A stretch of DNA of 64,000 nucleotides, from the NCBI GenBank assembly GCA_015501075.1, contig JADNYJ010000004.1, positions 62,001-126,000 of the forward strand, given 5' to 3'. The position numbers were made by a program, and so were the translations under genes. Source of the DNA: Gymnopilus junonius (taxonomy: Eukaryota > Basidiomycota > Agaricomycetes > Agaricales > Galerinaceae). The notes beneath the pieces are model-generated. The model was not told the DNA's origin, ran no database searches, and saw only the letters and a list, made by a program, of their open reading frames with translations. Positions 1 to 12,431 of this stretch are shown here, piece by piece; the stretch's first letter is position 1, and each line of letters begins with the position of its first letter.

Positions 1-640
1 ACAGGTCAACAAGGGTAGGCAAAAGAAAAGACAAAGACACACCTTTGTTAGGGCTCACAACACTCTGTGTAAGAACAGACACCCAAGTGATATAGCTGCA
101 ACACTGCCAGACTTCAACTAAGTGAGTGACCATAGAGCCATTACAAAAGCCGAATTCAGGAATGGACAAGAAGAGGAAAAAAGAGACAACAAGCAAGCAG
201 AGAACCTTCATCCTGAAGAAAGCTTCAAGCATAGAGAACTGGATGGATGTTAAGAACTCAAAACGGTTTGAACCAGAAAGCTCTCAAACAAACGTCAACA
301 GATGTTCAGGTTGAATCATGTGCCCATCAACAAAAATTACCACATGACATAAGTTTTCGCAATTCAGAAACTAGGTCCTCAGACTCAGAACAACAATTTT
401 TTTGATGATGCCAGGCAAAACAGATGATAAATTTCAGAGAAACATCGGATGCTATATACAACATACAGACTAATTTACTAGATCCTGGCTGACAAGGAAA
501 TTTATATCAGTAAAGTCCAGGTAACACATTGAAAGATCAAACTGACACATTGTCATCTACATTGGCTTCAGTACGTGCCTCTGGATCTACTTCTTGTTGG
601 GGGTCTTTGGGCATATCACTAGATGCCAAGGACATCTGTC
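1..640. other. no gene recognised
   Basis: No reading frame with family character is visible. Short open frames on both strands look like chance. The stretch may be the 3' flank of the minus-strand fragment that follows. Confidence 0.4.
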
Positions 641-654
641 TCAGCACTCATGCT

Positions 655-922
655 ACAATGCAAGACAAAGACGTACTCACCGGTATACCATGTAGTGTGC
701 AAACTGCTCGAGAACCACCCATTCCAGCCTATTTTCATATGCGAAGTGGGGATGATTGACAAGGTCCTCAGGAAGTTCTAGATTTGTTTCAGCAAGCAAT
801 AGAACATGTTATGGACCAGTCTTACTGATATAAATCTTGAAGGCAATGATGTCGTTCTCTGAAGCATGCTGAAGAATTTTCTTCACATCAAGAGGGTTGA
901 AGTAGAAGGGTTGACGGGCCAT
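655..922 (-). pseudogene. uncharacterised protein fragment
   Basis: Not recognised. On the minus strand an ATG at 922 opens a frame beginning MARQPFYFNPLDVKKIL, which meets a TAA and then continues in the same frame (LELPEDLVNHPHFAYEN...) to a likely donor site GTGAGTACG and an acceptor TTGTAG about 28 bases later. Dense aromatic and charged residues without low complexity suggest real ancestral coding sequence. The internal TAA and the very short putative intron argue for a decayed copy. It is read toward the window start, like the fragment at 1791-2880, and could belong to the same former gene. Confidence 0.3.
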
Positions 923-1790
923 TATTGTAGTGCTATAGCTGGCAGGATCTTTACAGCAAACGGAAGGAAGTCAAATAGCATCCTGGGGGATCCAATGGCT
1001 TTATACTACTGCCCACCGAGGCCACATTGATAGAAGGGCAATGGATTCTTTAAATGATTTGCAGTGGCAATGTGCACATGAGCTGACCATCATTATTTTC
1101 GCAATGTGCAGCCGGGTATATAACCAAGGATGCAACCATTGTAGAAATTAGAATGCTCTTGCATTCTTACCTCTGCATTTTCAACAGCAAGACATCATGG
1201 ACACTTCACTTGGTCTGGCCGGCTGGTATAATCCACCCATTGTATATGGGATGTTGGCATACACACCTTCGGTAGTCATTGAGGAATTTAAAAGCCAATA
1301 CCTGAGTATGCTGCATCTTTTTCAATATGTTTGGTAATCTAACAACATCTGTCTTCTTTTAGAACTGCCTGCCGACCTCATATCACATTCATTCTTCAGT
1401 TACAAAAACCAGTCAAACTGGGTTGTTCTAGAGAAATGGCTTGCTTTCATGAACGAAGAGATCAAGTACATCTTTTATTTCTGCTTTTGTTTTTTTTTTG
1501 TTTCTTTTTTTTCTGAGTGCAAAAACGAAGTCTGATGAGACATTTGGCCATAGTGAATAAATACCAGCATGTTCAACAGCCCGAAGACTGCATACAGCTA
1601 GTCAGTAGTAAACAGAGGTTTTTTCGGAGGAACATGTTGTGCATTTGTCATGAATATATGGAGTTGACCAGAACATTTTGAGAGCTACTTGCACAAGCAA
1701 AAAACAGGGCAAGACATGAATTGAGGTGGCTCGTTACACCACAGATTACACAAAGGCAAGAAAAGCACGAAAATTAATTTGAAAAAAAAA
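923..1790. other. no gene recognised
   Basis: Non-coding in appearance. There is a T-rich tract near 1488-1512 and no repeat boundary or RNA gene that I can support. Confidence 0.4.
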
Positions 1791-2880
1791 TTATACATGA
1801 AAATCACTGTCAACCCTTGCTCTCTTTGCACGACGCCTATCGTGGTCTTCAGGTACCATTTGATGTGCAGACTGGGAATGTCTCTTCATGGCCAAAAAGT
1901 ATTTGGTATCAAGGGGAGTTATGCCAATTTTGACGAAATCTTTGAGAACAGATAAGTATAAAGTCACAACATAAGGACAGAGAACACACTTTGAGACTTT
2001 GACCTCCATTGAGGTTCCCAGTGCTGTTTCCACTTGACATTGTAGTCAGACTTGCCATTAAGTTCCAATGAATCAGCTGGGATTTCCGATCTCAAAGACC
2101 ACATGGCCTGCAGGGTTGCATCACATTCAACAACGTTAAAGGCTTGGCGCTCAAGTAGAGAAACAGAGCAATGGGGAACCCCATCAAGATGTTTGGCAAC
2201 AGCTGCTCTTTTGTATGTCAACAGCGAATTGAGGATCTGGACAAAAAACTGAGAGGGAAGATCGTCGACAACTTCACCGTTTGGACCCGTGATGACCGTG
2301 CAAGAGCAAACCCATTTCATGACATAGAGAGCGACACCTCTCGCATAGCAGCATGCGACACGCTCATTATAGGATATGCTATTGACATCATAGTCATCCA
2401 TCAATAGCTTCTGCTGCGGTGTGGCCCTCTTATCGTTGGCTTGATTCGGAGCACTGTAAGTGCAGAAATCAAGGACATTCCCAAGGACAACAAGCACACA
2501 GACAGATAGAAGGTTGAGAAGGCCTTCAATTGTTTCGACATTGGGAAGATGGACAGCAGATCAATCTAGTAGACATGTTATGCTACACGAAATAAAAAAT
2601 GAATAAGAGTTGGCATACCAGAAGAAGGAATACTTCCATCCACTAAACCGAGGTGGTAGAAAAGAAGAATTCTGCACATGACTTGTTGCGTGGCAAAATG
2701 CTGGGTGTTCGTTAGAAATTTATTCAGAACAAAGGCATGGACAGTTCCCTGTAACGTCTGCTGCATGAGACAAGTTATATAATAGTGACCACCATGACAA
2801 ATTGCCTCCATGATGCCATACACGAAATGAAGAGTATTCCCTTTCATAAAGCTGTGAACTCTCAGTTGATGCAGGTACTT
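1791..2880 (-). pseudogene. uncharacterised multi-exon gene, 5' part lost at a Gypsy junction
   Basis: Not recognised. Reading down the minus strand, an open frame runs from the Gypsy-1 breakpoint near 2880 to a donor GTATGC near 2621, with an acceptor GTAG near 2583. The next exon continues through LLSVCVLVVLGNVLDF and NERVACCYARGVALY to about 1980, and a last frame ends with a basic tail (DRRRAKRARVDSDFHV) at 1791. One in-frame TGA just after the acceptor fits a former CGA. The N-terminal part is missing because Gypsy-1 sequence begins abruptly at about 2880. About 270 residues remain. No domain is evident, so no function is assigned. Confidence 0.4.
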
Positions 2881-2882
2881 AA

Positions 2883-5447
2883 ATGATGGGAAACTTCGTA
2901 TTTTCGAATGTGGTGGGAATAGCCACTGGGTTGGTTCCGAACATGAGTTCAAATGGGGTTCTTTGCCTGTCCGCATGTCTTCGATCGTTATGGACGAATT
3001 CCAGGGTGCCAACGTGTTGTTTCCAGGTGGTCGGGTTTGACGAGCAATAGATAGCAAGATACGCTTCTATCTCCTGATTGAATCATTCCGTGGTACCATC
3101 TGACTGAGGGTGATACGCCGTTGACAGTTTTGACTTGATTCCAAGAAGTTTGAGCAGTTCTTGGAAGGCTTTTGCTGCGAATTGGGGTCCTCTATCGGAA
3201 ATGATGCTGTCCGGTAGGCCAAATCGCTTGAAAAGGTTGTCCTGAAGGAGTAATGCCGCTCCTTCTTGCGAAAGAGTTTTCGAGCAAGGCATAATAATTA
3301 CCCCCTTTGTAAGTCCGTGATCGACCACGATCAATAATGAGTCATATCCGTCAATGTTAGGGAGGTCCATGATCATATCCATGGAGCATTGTGCGAATGG
3401 TCTCATGGATTTGGCTCCCTCAATCAGGTGCAAGGAGGGATTCGCCGGGTTTCGGTTGATCTTGAACTGTTGGCATTGTCCACATCCTTTAACGTAATTT
3501 TTGACGAACGTTCGCATTCCGGGCCACCAGTACAGTTGTCGTACAGCATTGTACGTTTCCAGTTCTCCGGGGTGTCCTGCGGTGACCGAGTCGTGGTACA
3601 TCGCGACGATTTTCCTGCGTAGTTCCTGGTCATCGGGAATATAGTTCTTTTTCTTGTAAAAGATCAGTTCCCCGATGCCTTCCATTTGCATTGTCTCCCA
3701 GTCGTCTAAGTCTTTGACGAGACTTCGAGGTCCTTCTTGGGTGAGGAGTTTTAATGCGTCCACTACGTCTTTGTCCTGTTTCCTTGATTGGGCGATTTCT
3801 ATTTGCAGATCGGCGTCAATCAAATTTATAAATAGATTCTCTGGAAGGAGAATCTTGTCTTCGTTGTCATGATCCTCATCGGGGATCATGTCCGGTCTTC
3901 GTGAGAGGGCGTCCGATTGTACCATTTTGCTTCCGGGGAGGTGGACCAGTTGGATGTCATATTCCGAAAGGAATAGAGACCATCTTGCTTGGCGTCTATT
4001 CAATTTCTGAGTACTTCTAAAGTACGTCAAATTCTTGTGGTCGGAATAGATGATCGTAGTAAAGGTTGATCCTTGAATGTAGTGTCGCCATTCTTTGAGG
4101 GATCGGATCATCGCCAATAGTTCTCTGTCATAAATCTCGTAATTTCTCTCGGTGGGAGAGAACGTCTTAGAGATAAATGCCACCAGGTGTCGGTCTCCAT
4201 TGCTGTCCAGTTGTGTTAAAACTGCTCCAGATGCGTATTTTGATGCGTCGCATTTGATCTGGAATTGTTTTGCGGTGTCCGGCATGGTTAGGACGGGTTC
4301 CTCCGTGAATTTTCGTTTTAGTAGTTCGAATGATTTCTTAGCGTCTTCATTCCATTCGAAGCTACGGTCCTTTTTCAATAGCTCGTTAAGCGCGTGAGCT
4401 ATTTCCGAATATTTCCGAATAAATCTTCTGTAAAAGTTTCCGAATCCTAAGAAGGATCGGACCTGTTTTACGTTCTTCGGTTCTGGCCAGTCAGCAATAC
4501 CGCTGAGTTTAGAAGGGTCCATCGATATCTTTCCTTCTTGGATAATCATTCCAAGATAGTCGATCTTCGTTTGGGCAAATGCGCATTTTTCCGGTTTCAA
4601 ATACAAATCGTTGTCCTGTAGTATTTGAAGTACTTCTTTTGTTATCTGTTCCAGTTTCTTCTTATCTTTATGGAAGATAAGAATATCATCCATGTAGATA
4701 ATAACGAAGCCTTGATGGACGACGTCCTTGAACATTGAGTCCATCATTGACTGGAAGGTTGCCGGGGAGTTGCACATGCCGAAAAACATGACCGTCGGTT
4801 CGAAAAGTCCTTTGTTCGTCTTGAACGCCGCTTTCCATTGGTCACCGTCCTTGATCCGAATGTTGTTGTAGCCCCATCGGACGTCAAGTTTAGTGAAATA
4901 CTTGGCTCCTTTGAGTTTATCCATTAGTTCGGGGATCAGAGGGAGAGGATAGGCGTTTTTGACAGTCCATTCATTCAGATATCGGTAGTCTTGGCAGGGT
5001 CGAAGCTTCCCATCCTTTTTAGACACGAAAAAGAAGGGTGAGGCCATGGGCGATTTAGACGGTCGAATGTATCCTTTCTTCAAGTTTTCTTCCAAAATTG
5101 TCCAATTCGGTATCCTCTGAAGGCGTCAGGGGATACGTCTTGAAAACCTTAGGTTGAAAACCTTCTTTGAGTTCGATCTTATGGTCCCAAGATCGAGACT
5201 CTGGGAATCGGTTGGCGGTGTCCTTGTCGAAGATGTCCAAGTATTCGTGGTATTCCGGTGGGATCATTTCCTTGAGCGGTTTCTCTTCCTTCTTCACATC
5301 ATGCTTCTGAGCGAAGATTTGTGAGGAGGTCAGTTTCGCGTTGATCCAAATTTCATTGTCGTCCTCAGGGATGTTCCAGATCTCCTTCGTTTCCGGAAGG
5401 GGTTCGTTACCTAAAAAGGAAATGATTAAATCCGAAGAGTCGTCCAA
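2883..5447 (-). pseudogene. Gypsy-1 copy 1 pol: RT, RNase H, integrase
   Basis: 5447-5055 holds the linker before RT, including PEYHEYLDIFDK. After a frameshift, 5095-3083 gives RT with the YMDD box (IYMDDILIF, about residue 135 of this frame), RNase H (KCDASKYASGAVLTQ, YSDHKNLTYF), the integrase H2C2 zinc domain (HDSVTAGH ... CGQCQQF) and the DDE core (SMDMIMDLP ... ISDRGPQF ... YHPQSDGTTE). A TGA at 3080-3082 ends the frame. The same frame then runs on to about 2883 before unrelated sequence starts. The roles are cDNA synthesis and integration. The copy is broken by the frameshift, the stop and the loss of the C-terminal chromodomain region. Confidence 0.9.
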
Positions 5448-5502
5448 TTGATTGACTTGTTGGATTTCCTCATCGGGTACTTCTTCTATTTGGGAAGTAG
5501 TA

Positions 5503-5934
5503 CTAATCTCCCTGTTGAGTTTGACTGTCCGTTTTTCCAGTTGATGTCCGGGTTGTTTTCTTCGAACCAGGGAAAGCCAAGAATGATCTTCTGCTTTCCG
5601 AGGCCGGTAACCAGTAATCGTTCCGTTCGGGTTGTCCGTCGATGTCGAGCTTTAGGTCTACGTAGCGTTTGATGGTTCCCTTTTTGTTCGGGGTTCCATC
5701 TACGTTGTAAACTCGGATTTCATTTTCCAGTGCCTTTGTTACCAGGTTGTGTTTCTTCGTGAAGTTCTGGTCAATGAACTTCCCTTTTGCTCCAGTGTCT
5801 CCTAGAGCGGATCCAACGATTTTCGTTCTGTTCTCGGTCTCGAATGAAAAGGGCAATTGGAGCGATTTATTTTCAATTCGAGCCGAGACTACAGAATAAA
5901 TATCTAGAGAAGGAGTTGCATACGTTGGTTTCAT
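5503..5934 (-). CDS. Gypsy-1 copy 1 aspartic protease region
   Basis: A 143-residue frame with the retropepsin signature around ALGDTGAKGKFID (catalytic Asp in DTG), followed by typical beta-strand-rich sequence. In the element it matures the Gag-Pol polyprotein. It lies between the gag zinc knuckle (about 6100-6140) and the RT linker, in the expected gag-PR-RT order. The boundary with pol at about 5447-5503 is in a different frame, so either a frameshift or a lesion separates them. The given start is an in-frame Met and need not be a true initiation codon, because this domain is normally part of a polyprotein. Confidence 0.7.
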   Translation of the reverse strand: MKPTYATPSLDIYSVVSARIENKSLQLPFSFETENRTKIVGSALGDTGAKGKFIDQNFTKKHNLVTKALENEIRVYNVDGTPNKKGTIKRYVDLKLDIDGQPERNDYWLPASESRRSFLAFPGSKKTTRTSTGKTDSQTQQGD

Positions 5935-5942
5935 GCATCTCC

Positions 5943-7279
5943 TTATTGAAAACCCTCTTGGTCTCCCATCTCATACACTTCTTCGTGTTCTTCTTCGGTA
6001 AGGTCCTGCATGAGGGACCTTATGTGCGCATGGAGCGCTTTCCCTTTGAGGGGGTTCTTTTTCGGCGGAGGGTTCCTCCTGTTCTTGCCCTTCTCGGGGC
6101 AGTCTCTTGAGACGTGCCCGGGCTTCTTGCATCGGAAGCAAAGCCCTTTCCTCATGAGCTCGCTTCGTTCTTCCTGGGTCATGGCGTAGACATCGATCTT
6201 GTCTACGTCCATGGGTTCGGGTCTCGGTGGTTCGTTCGGGATGCCGGGCATGGTAGTGCGGGGCGGGGTTTCCTCTGGCTATGCTGGCCCACCAGGTCTT
6301 TCGTTCATTCGGCGCTTGGGTGGTGGTCTTGCCCAAAAGGCGCGCTAAGTTCGTTCGATGGGTGTCATACTCGACTGCCTTTCGCTGCCAGGCAGCGAGT
6401 GTGGTTGGGAGGATGTCGAGTCCCATAATCTTTTCTTGAAGCCAGTTGTTCAAGGCGTTCATGTAGTAGTCGATCAAGACGCTCTCATTCCAGTAGTGGG
6501 AATCTTGGCGGTCTTCACAAGTTCGTTGAACTTGGTGTTCAGTTCTGCAGCTGAAGCTTTTCCTTGCTTCAGGTTTCGGAGTTCGAAGAATGCTTGGTCC
6601 TTCGTCTCGGTCGGTTTGAAGGCTTCATTGAAAAGCCTTTTCGAATTCTAGGGCAGAGCCGTAGTTCTTGGTGATTGTTCCGGTTGGTACGCCTGCGGCG
6701 TTTTTGTCCTCTGTGGTGTGGTCTTCTCTGAAGGCCTTCTTCCAGGCTTCTGCTTCTCCTCCTTTGAGAAGTCCAAGGGTAAATACGATTTTTTTGACGT
6801 CGGTATTGTAGATGTCGCCATTTAAGTCGAAGTAATCGCCCACATCTTGGATGAAGGTCTTGACCTTGGAACGGTCTCCGGAAAAGGGGGCAGGAATGAT
6901 TCCTATTCCTTTTCCAGTAGGGGAGGTGGGGGCGGCAGGGGGAGCATCAGAGGATTCTCCGGGCATTTCGGGTTCGTTGTTGGGTAAAGACGGGTTGGGA
7001 TCCAAGTAGGGTGGCTAGCAAAGATTCAAAGTCAGGTCTTAATACACCGGGTTCTTGGAGGTTAGATCCAAGAAAGTCGATCGGGTTAGAGGAGGTTCTT
7101 CTCCTTCTGGTGGTGTTTAATTCGTCGGACGCGCCTGCATCAGAGGTTTGGTCGGTGTTTGGGTCAGAGAATTCTTCGTCACTAAAACTAGCGGCGAATC
7201 GTCCTCTTCTTCGAGCCGTAATGTCGGCGGATAACGCTTGCTTGGCAGAAGCGTTGAATGAGGTAGTAGCTTGTTCTTT
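5943..7279 (-). pseudogene. Gypsy-1 copy 1 gag with CCHC zinc knuckle
   Basis: An open frame starts directly inside the 5' LTR edge (KEQATTSFNASAKQAL...) and runs to about 7000. It is frameshifted into 7005-6625 (acidic, Pro-rich, then PFSGDRSKVKTFIQDVGDYF, a Gag capsid-type start) and again into 6477-5943. The knuckle CFRCKKPGHVSRDC at about 6140-6099 is a perfect C-X2-C-X4-H-X4-C. Gag would form the particle and bind RNA. I see no convincing ATG near the LTR, so the real start is uncertain. At least two frameshifts make it a pseudogene. Confidence 0.75.
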
Positions 7280-7734
7280 TGTTACGACGTTGACGACAGA
7301 ACCTAATCAGATAAGATAAGGTCTGGCGTAGTAGTCGTAGAGTTCGTTCGATGAAGTCCGCTAGGTATTGTCTTCGACAGAAGAATGCCTAGTGGTTCAA
7401 GTTCGTCTCGAATGTTACAAGAGATGTGTATTTCTCAAGAACAAGCTAATGTACATCGTAGTCTAGCTACTGTTTATATAGTTATTTGTGGTTGATAATA
7501 ATATAATGAAACGGTGACGAAACAAGGGGAATCGAAGGGGATGATCATCATAGAGTACTGCGGAAGGGATGATGATCAGAAAGGGAAGATTGTCCTCATA
7601 CAAGTAAGAAAGAATGATCATCTCGCGAGTGAAGATGATCATGAAGAAACTATAAATAGTAAACGTTCGAATAAATGATAAGAAAAAGGAAATGAGGGGC
7701 GCGCGATAAGATAACCGAGAAGAGAGTCGTAACA
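7280..7734 (-). repeat. Gypsy-1 copy 1 5' LTR (455 bp)
   Basis: On the minus strand it starts TGTTACGAC and ends GTCGTAACA, a perfect 9-bp inverted terminal match with TG/CA ends. It aligns along its length with the 3' LTR of copy 2 (13599-14062), including repeated GATGATCATC motifs. Outside its end lies the pogo-like pseudogene (GGCAG on the minus strand). Confidence 0.88.
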
Positions 7735-8980
7735 CTGCCTGACCCTGCAAGTGTGTGCTGATTTTGTATGTTCACCAGTGTTGTGGCAGTCCATTCATTC
7801 TTGCCTTTTTCCTTCCACTTGCTGATTGTCCCTTTGTTGATTTTCTTGAACAGTCCAGGGTGATCACATTTCAATGCCTTCTCTGTTGCTGCTGTACTCC
7901 AATCATGAAGGCGCATGGCTTTGTCAATATGAATCCAAAGAAGAGGATGAAACCAGTTTGTACATGATGCTCGTTGTTGAACCGCACCTCCTACCTTACC
8001 ATTCTGCAGTTTCTTCCACTTGTCATGACCAGTTCGAGAGACAGCTTCAAGATCAGGTAGCGAAGTCCCAGAAGCAATGGCAGTGGCAGCACCTCCATCC
8101 ATAAGCATCTTTTTAGTATCCTTTCCATTGTCGTTGCTAGAATCCACTTTCTCAGCACAAACTTTAGCACGATGCTTGCATTGGCACTCGCGTTCCATCA
8201 TTCGTTGATGTTCTTTTCTTTCTTTATTGGTTCTCTTCTTGGCTTCTTTCAGGGCGCATGTCTTCGCCTCAATCTCAGTCTTCTCGCAGGCATGAGTGGC
8301 ACGTTTCTCCTCCTCGGTGGCAGGTCTCCATAGCCCACTCAGTGTACCCTGTTTTAGATTCTTTGGTATGGGTCTAGCTTGTGCCTTCCTCTGAACAGGA
8401 ACTGATTGAGCTATCATTTGGCTAGCACTGGGACCTGCAGTAGCATTTGTAGTATGTCGAGAGCTTGTAATAAGGTAAATAGGGAGATCAGAATCATCTG
8501 AGGAAGAAATCTCCACAATATCTTGGTCTTCAAGAGCTGCTCATGGCCGTTTGGTAAAGTGATCTTGTGTCAAAGCTTCCCCGTTTGCGGGAGTGGCATC
8601 ATGCATCTCTTTACATTTCTTGCCTTCCTCTTCTTGTAATTGATTCGAGCACCCTGTTTAACAGCTGATTCAATTAGACGCTCAAGCCATGCATCCTTTA
8701 TGACATTCCTATCATTTTCGGACATGAGCTGAATGGCTCGTTTCATTGTTGCAATGAGGTCCTCTTCGAGGTGCCGCCCTCTTTCAGTGAAGTGTATGAT
8801 AGGGTCTGAGCTCCACCATGTTTCGAAGCAGATCTCCATATTTGAGGAGAATGCCCCAAGAGGTCCACAGTCATCAAGTTTGTCATTGTCAAGGCAAAGT
8901 TGTACTTTGTCTCGACGGGATTCAGAGGCAGAGTTGCTGGTAGGCTCTTCAGAAGTTCTCGAAGGTGGTTTACCCTTGAA
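7735..8980 (-). pseudogene. pogo-like DDE transposase, N-terminal helix-turn-helix part, truncated by Gypsy LTR
   Basis: The minus-strand frame from about 8526 to 7735 holds an acidic start (VEISSSDDSDLP), a charged coiled segment (EEEKRATHACEKTEIEAK), and an HTH-like region (TAATEKALKCDHPGLFKKI ... WTATTLVNIQNQHTLAGSG). This resembles the segment that precedes the DDE domain in fungal pogo/DDE_1 transposases. The DDE domain would follow but is replaced by the Gypsy-1 LTR. An upstream frame (8839-8570, WLERLIESAVKQG) joins with a frameshift, and an in-frame TGA near 8540 fits a CGA. The family assignment is from pattern memory and is moderate. Confidence 0.5.
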
Positions 8981-8984
8981 ATGA

Positions 8985-9304
8985 GAGTCTGAGAAGGTCC
9001 TGGAGGTCTTGTATTCGGTTTTGGCTAGGTCATAAGGGATGATAGCTGTCTGAGGAGAGATGGTGAAGCAGTAGAATAATTATCGGGATATTTGTCATTA
9101 TTCGAACAGGCTACAACAATGGACTATTGATACTGGGCCAACGGCCCTCATCCTCGTCGATCCTCTATCCACCAAATAGGCCTCATATCTGAAGTTGCTA
9201 ATTTAGGCAATGGTCACGGCTCACAGTGGGCCAGTTGCTAACCTGGATCCTATTTTTTCTGTCATGGTGCCTCAACCGGTTGCCTCCCTACATGCACGGA
9301 CAGT
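8985..9304. other. no gene recognised
   Basis: A spacer between the pogo-like pseudogene and the abrupt 5' breakpoint of Gypsy-1 copy 2. No LTR or target duplication is visible at the breakpoint. Confidence 0.5.
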
Positions 9305-9310
9305 AGACAA

Positions 9311-12065
9311 ATTCTTGGAAGAAAATCTGAAGAAAGGATACATCTGACTGTCTAAATTGCCCATGGCTTCACCCTTCTTTTTCATATCTAAGAAGGATGG
9401 AAAGCTTCGACCCTGCCAAAACTACCAGTACTTGAATGAATGGACTATCAAAAACACCTATCCCCTCCCTCTGATTCCCGAACTTATGGACAAACTCAAA
9501 GGAGCCAAGTATTTCACAAAACTTGACATCCGATGGGGTTATAACAACATCAGGATCAAGGATGGTGACCAATGGAAAGCAGCCTTCAAAACAAATAAAG
9601 GACTATTCGAACCGACGGTTATGTTTTTCGGCATGTGCAACTCTCCGGCGACCTTCCAGTCAATGATGGACTCAATGTTCAAGGATGTCATCCATCAAGG
9701 TTTCATCATCACTTATATGGATGATATTCTTATCTTTCACAAAGATAAGAAGAAACTGGAACAGATAATGAAGGAAGTACTTCAAATACTGCAGGACAAT
9801 GATCTGTATTTGAAACCAGAGAAATGTGCATTCGCCCAGATGAAAATCGATTATCTTGGAATGATTATCCAAGAAGGAACAATCTCGATGGACCCCTCAA
9901 AACTCAGCAGTATAGCTGACTGGCCAGAACTGAAAAATGTAAAACAGGTCCGATCCTTCCTTGGATTCAGAAACTTTTACAGGCAATTTATCAGGAAATA
10001 CTTGGAAATAGCTTGCGCACTTAATGAGCTATTGAAGAAAGACTGGAATTTCAAATGGAATGAAGAAGCCAAGAAATCATTTGAAATGCTTAAATGAAAA
10101 TTTACAGAGGAACCAGTCTTGACCATGCTGGACACTGCTAGACAATTCCAGATCGAATGCAATGCATCAAAATATGCATCTGGAGCAGTTTTGACACAAC
10201 TTGACAGCAACGGAGACCGACACCCAGTGGCATTCATCTCAAAGACATTCTCTCCGACTGAGAGAAACTACAAGATTTATGACAGAGAACTATTGGCCAT
10301 GATCTGATCCCTCAAAGAATGGCAACATTACATTCAAGGATCAACCTTCATGACAACTATCTATTCTGATCACAAGAATCTGATGTACTTTAGAAGTACT
10401 CAGAAACTGAATAGATGCCAAGCAAGATGGTCTCTTTTCTTATCAGAATATGACATTCAACTGGTCCACCTCCCCGGAAGCAAGATGGTACAATTGGACA
10501 CCCTCTCATGAAGACTGGACATGATCCCTGATGAGGATCATGACAATGAAGATAAGATTCTCCTACCAGAAAATCTATTTATAAATTTGATTGATCTCCA
10601 AATGGAAATTGCCCAATCAAGAAAACTGGACAAAGACATAGTGGACACATTAAAACTCCTAACACAAGAAGGACCTCGAAGTCTTGTGAAAGACTTAGAT
10701 GACTGGGAGACAATGCAGATGGAAGGCATCAGCAAATTGATCTTTTACAAGAAAAAGAATTACATTCCTGATGACCAAGAACTATGAAGGAAGATTGTTG
10801 TGATATACCATGACTTGGTCACTGCAGGACACCCTAGAGAACTGGAAACTTACAATGCTGTATGACAAGTTTACTGGTGGCCCAGAATGTGAACATTCAT
10901 CAAGAACTACGTCAAGGGTTGTGGACAATGCCAACAGTTCAAGATCAACCAAAACCTGGTGAATCCCTCTTTACACCCAATTGAAGGAGCTAAATCCATG
11001 AGACCATTCACACAATGCTCCATGGACATGATCATAGACCTCCCAAACATCGACAGATATGATTCCTTATTGATCATGGTTGATCACAGACTTACAAAGG
11101 GGGTAATTATCATGCCTTGCTTGAAAACTCTTTCACAAGAAGAAGCAGCATTACTCCTCCAAGACAACCTCTTCAAATGATTTGGTCTACCTGATAGCAT
11201 TATTTCTGATAGAGGACCCCAATTCACAGCTAGAACCTTCCAAGAACTGCTTAAACTTCTTGGAATTAAGTTGAAACTGTCAATGGCATATCACCCTCAG
11301 TCAGATGGTACCACTGAATGGTTCAATCAGGAAATAGAAGCATATCTCACTATCTATCACTCCTCCAACCCGACCACCTGGAAGCAACACATAGGCACCC
11401 TGGAATTCATTCACAATGATTGAAGACATGCAGACAGACAAAGGACCCCATTTGAACTCATGTTCAGAACTAACCCGGTCACAATTCCCACCACATTTGA
11501 AAACATGAAGTTTCCCTCAGTAGAGGAGAAACTGAAGAACCTTATTTCAGACAGAAAAGAAGCTCTTGCTGCACATGAACTAGCCAGAGCAAGAATGGCC
11601 AATCAATGGAAATCAAACTTCATACCATTCAAAGAAGGACAAAAAGTATGGCTCAATTCTAGAAACCTCAAGATGTGATACAACAAGAAGCTGGCACCGA
11701 GAAGAGAAGGACTGTTCAAGATCAAATGTGTCTTAGGGCCACTCACTTATCAATTACAACTGCCAAAAACATGGAGGATTCATGACATCTTCCATGCAAT
11801 ATTGTTAATGCCTTACATGGAAACACAGGTTCATGGTTGGAACTTCACACAACCACCCCCTGAAATGATTGATGGAGAACCAGAATATGAGGTCGAAACT
11901 ATTCTGAACCATTGAAAGTACAGAAATGGACACTATCAATACCATGTCAAATGGCTTGGCTACCCAATAACCAAAGCATCATGGGAACCCAGATCAAACC
12001 TGGCCAATGCATCAGAAAAACTTGAAGTTTATAAACAACTTCATCACCTTCCACCATTCAACTGA
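9311..12065 (+). pseudogene. Gypsy-1 copy 2 pol: RT, RNase H, integrase, chromodomain
   Basis: The frame is continuous except for many TGA codons. RT has the catalytic box YMDDILIF (9717-9740). RNase H follows with CNASKYASGAVLTQ, then the integrase core with SMDMIIDLP and YHPQSDGTTE. After the core the reading continues where copy 1 is lost and ends in a chromodomain (EYEVETILNH ... YHVKWLGYP ... ASWEPRSNL, about 11886-12003), the module that targets chromoviruses to modified histones. Every stop that can be compared with copy 1 is a CGA-to-TGA change, and other differences include CCG-to-CTG and CGx-to-CAx. It cannot encode a full-length protein. Confidence 0.9.
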
Positions 12066-12431
12066 GCTAAAACGCCATGCCCTCCCTACTGAAATGAGTC
12101 AAATCTGCACTGTTTCCTCCTCCTCCTCCTCTCAAACAACCCACAATGATTGATACTATACAAGATCCTGATTGGGATCCAAAAATAAAGAAGATTGGAT
12201 TCCTGGTCTTCTACCAAGACCCAGAAGTGAACTGGCTGTGGAATGATCATTACTGATACCTCACAGCCCAGGATGCTGTCAAACCGTCCACTCCCATTGC
12301 CCAGAAGTTAGTGAAACAGGACTGAAGAAGACAGAAAAGGAACTTCAGAAAATGCTTAAGAAGGTGAAATTGACCATGTTCTGAGTCCCAACTTGAACTT
12401 CAAACTCAAACCCTGACCTACCTCTATTGAA
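12066..12431 (+). other. spacer after pol, possible short basic ORF
   Basis: An ATG near 12148 opens a frame (MIDTIQDPDWDPKIKK...) that, past several TGA codons, continues into a basic tail (RRQKRNFRKCLRR). It may be a short or split reading frame of the element; support is weak. A (TCC)n stretch sits at about 12115-12133. Confidence 0.25.

Larger units (their letters stand above)
2881..7734 (-). mobile_element. Gypsy-1 copy 1: Ty3/Gypsy retrotransposon, 3' end truncated
   Basis: Read on the minus strand from the 5' LTR (7280-7734): gag, a DTG protease, reverse transcriptase, RNase H, and integrase up to about 2880. There homology to copy 2 (9305-14062) stops inside the region after the integrase core. 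Chromodomain, ORF3 and 3' LTR are absent. CpG dinucleotides are common, unlike copy 2, and most Arg codons read as TGA in copy 2 are intact here. There are frameshifts in gag (near 7000), between gag and protease, and near 5090 in pol, and one TGA at 3080-3082, so it is not autonomous as it stands. Confidence 0.9.

Noticed and set aside
3389..4397. Plus-strand ORFs opposite Gypsy-1 copy 1 pol
   Set aside because: Shadows of the RT/integrase reading on the minus strand.
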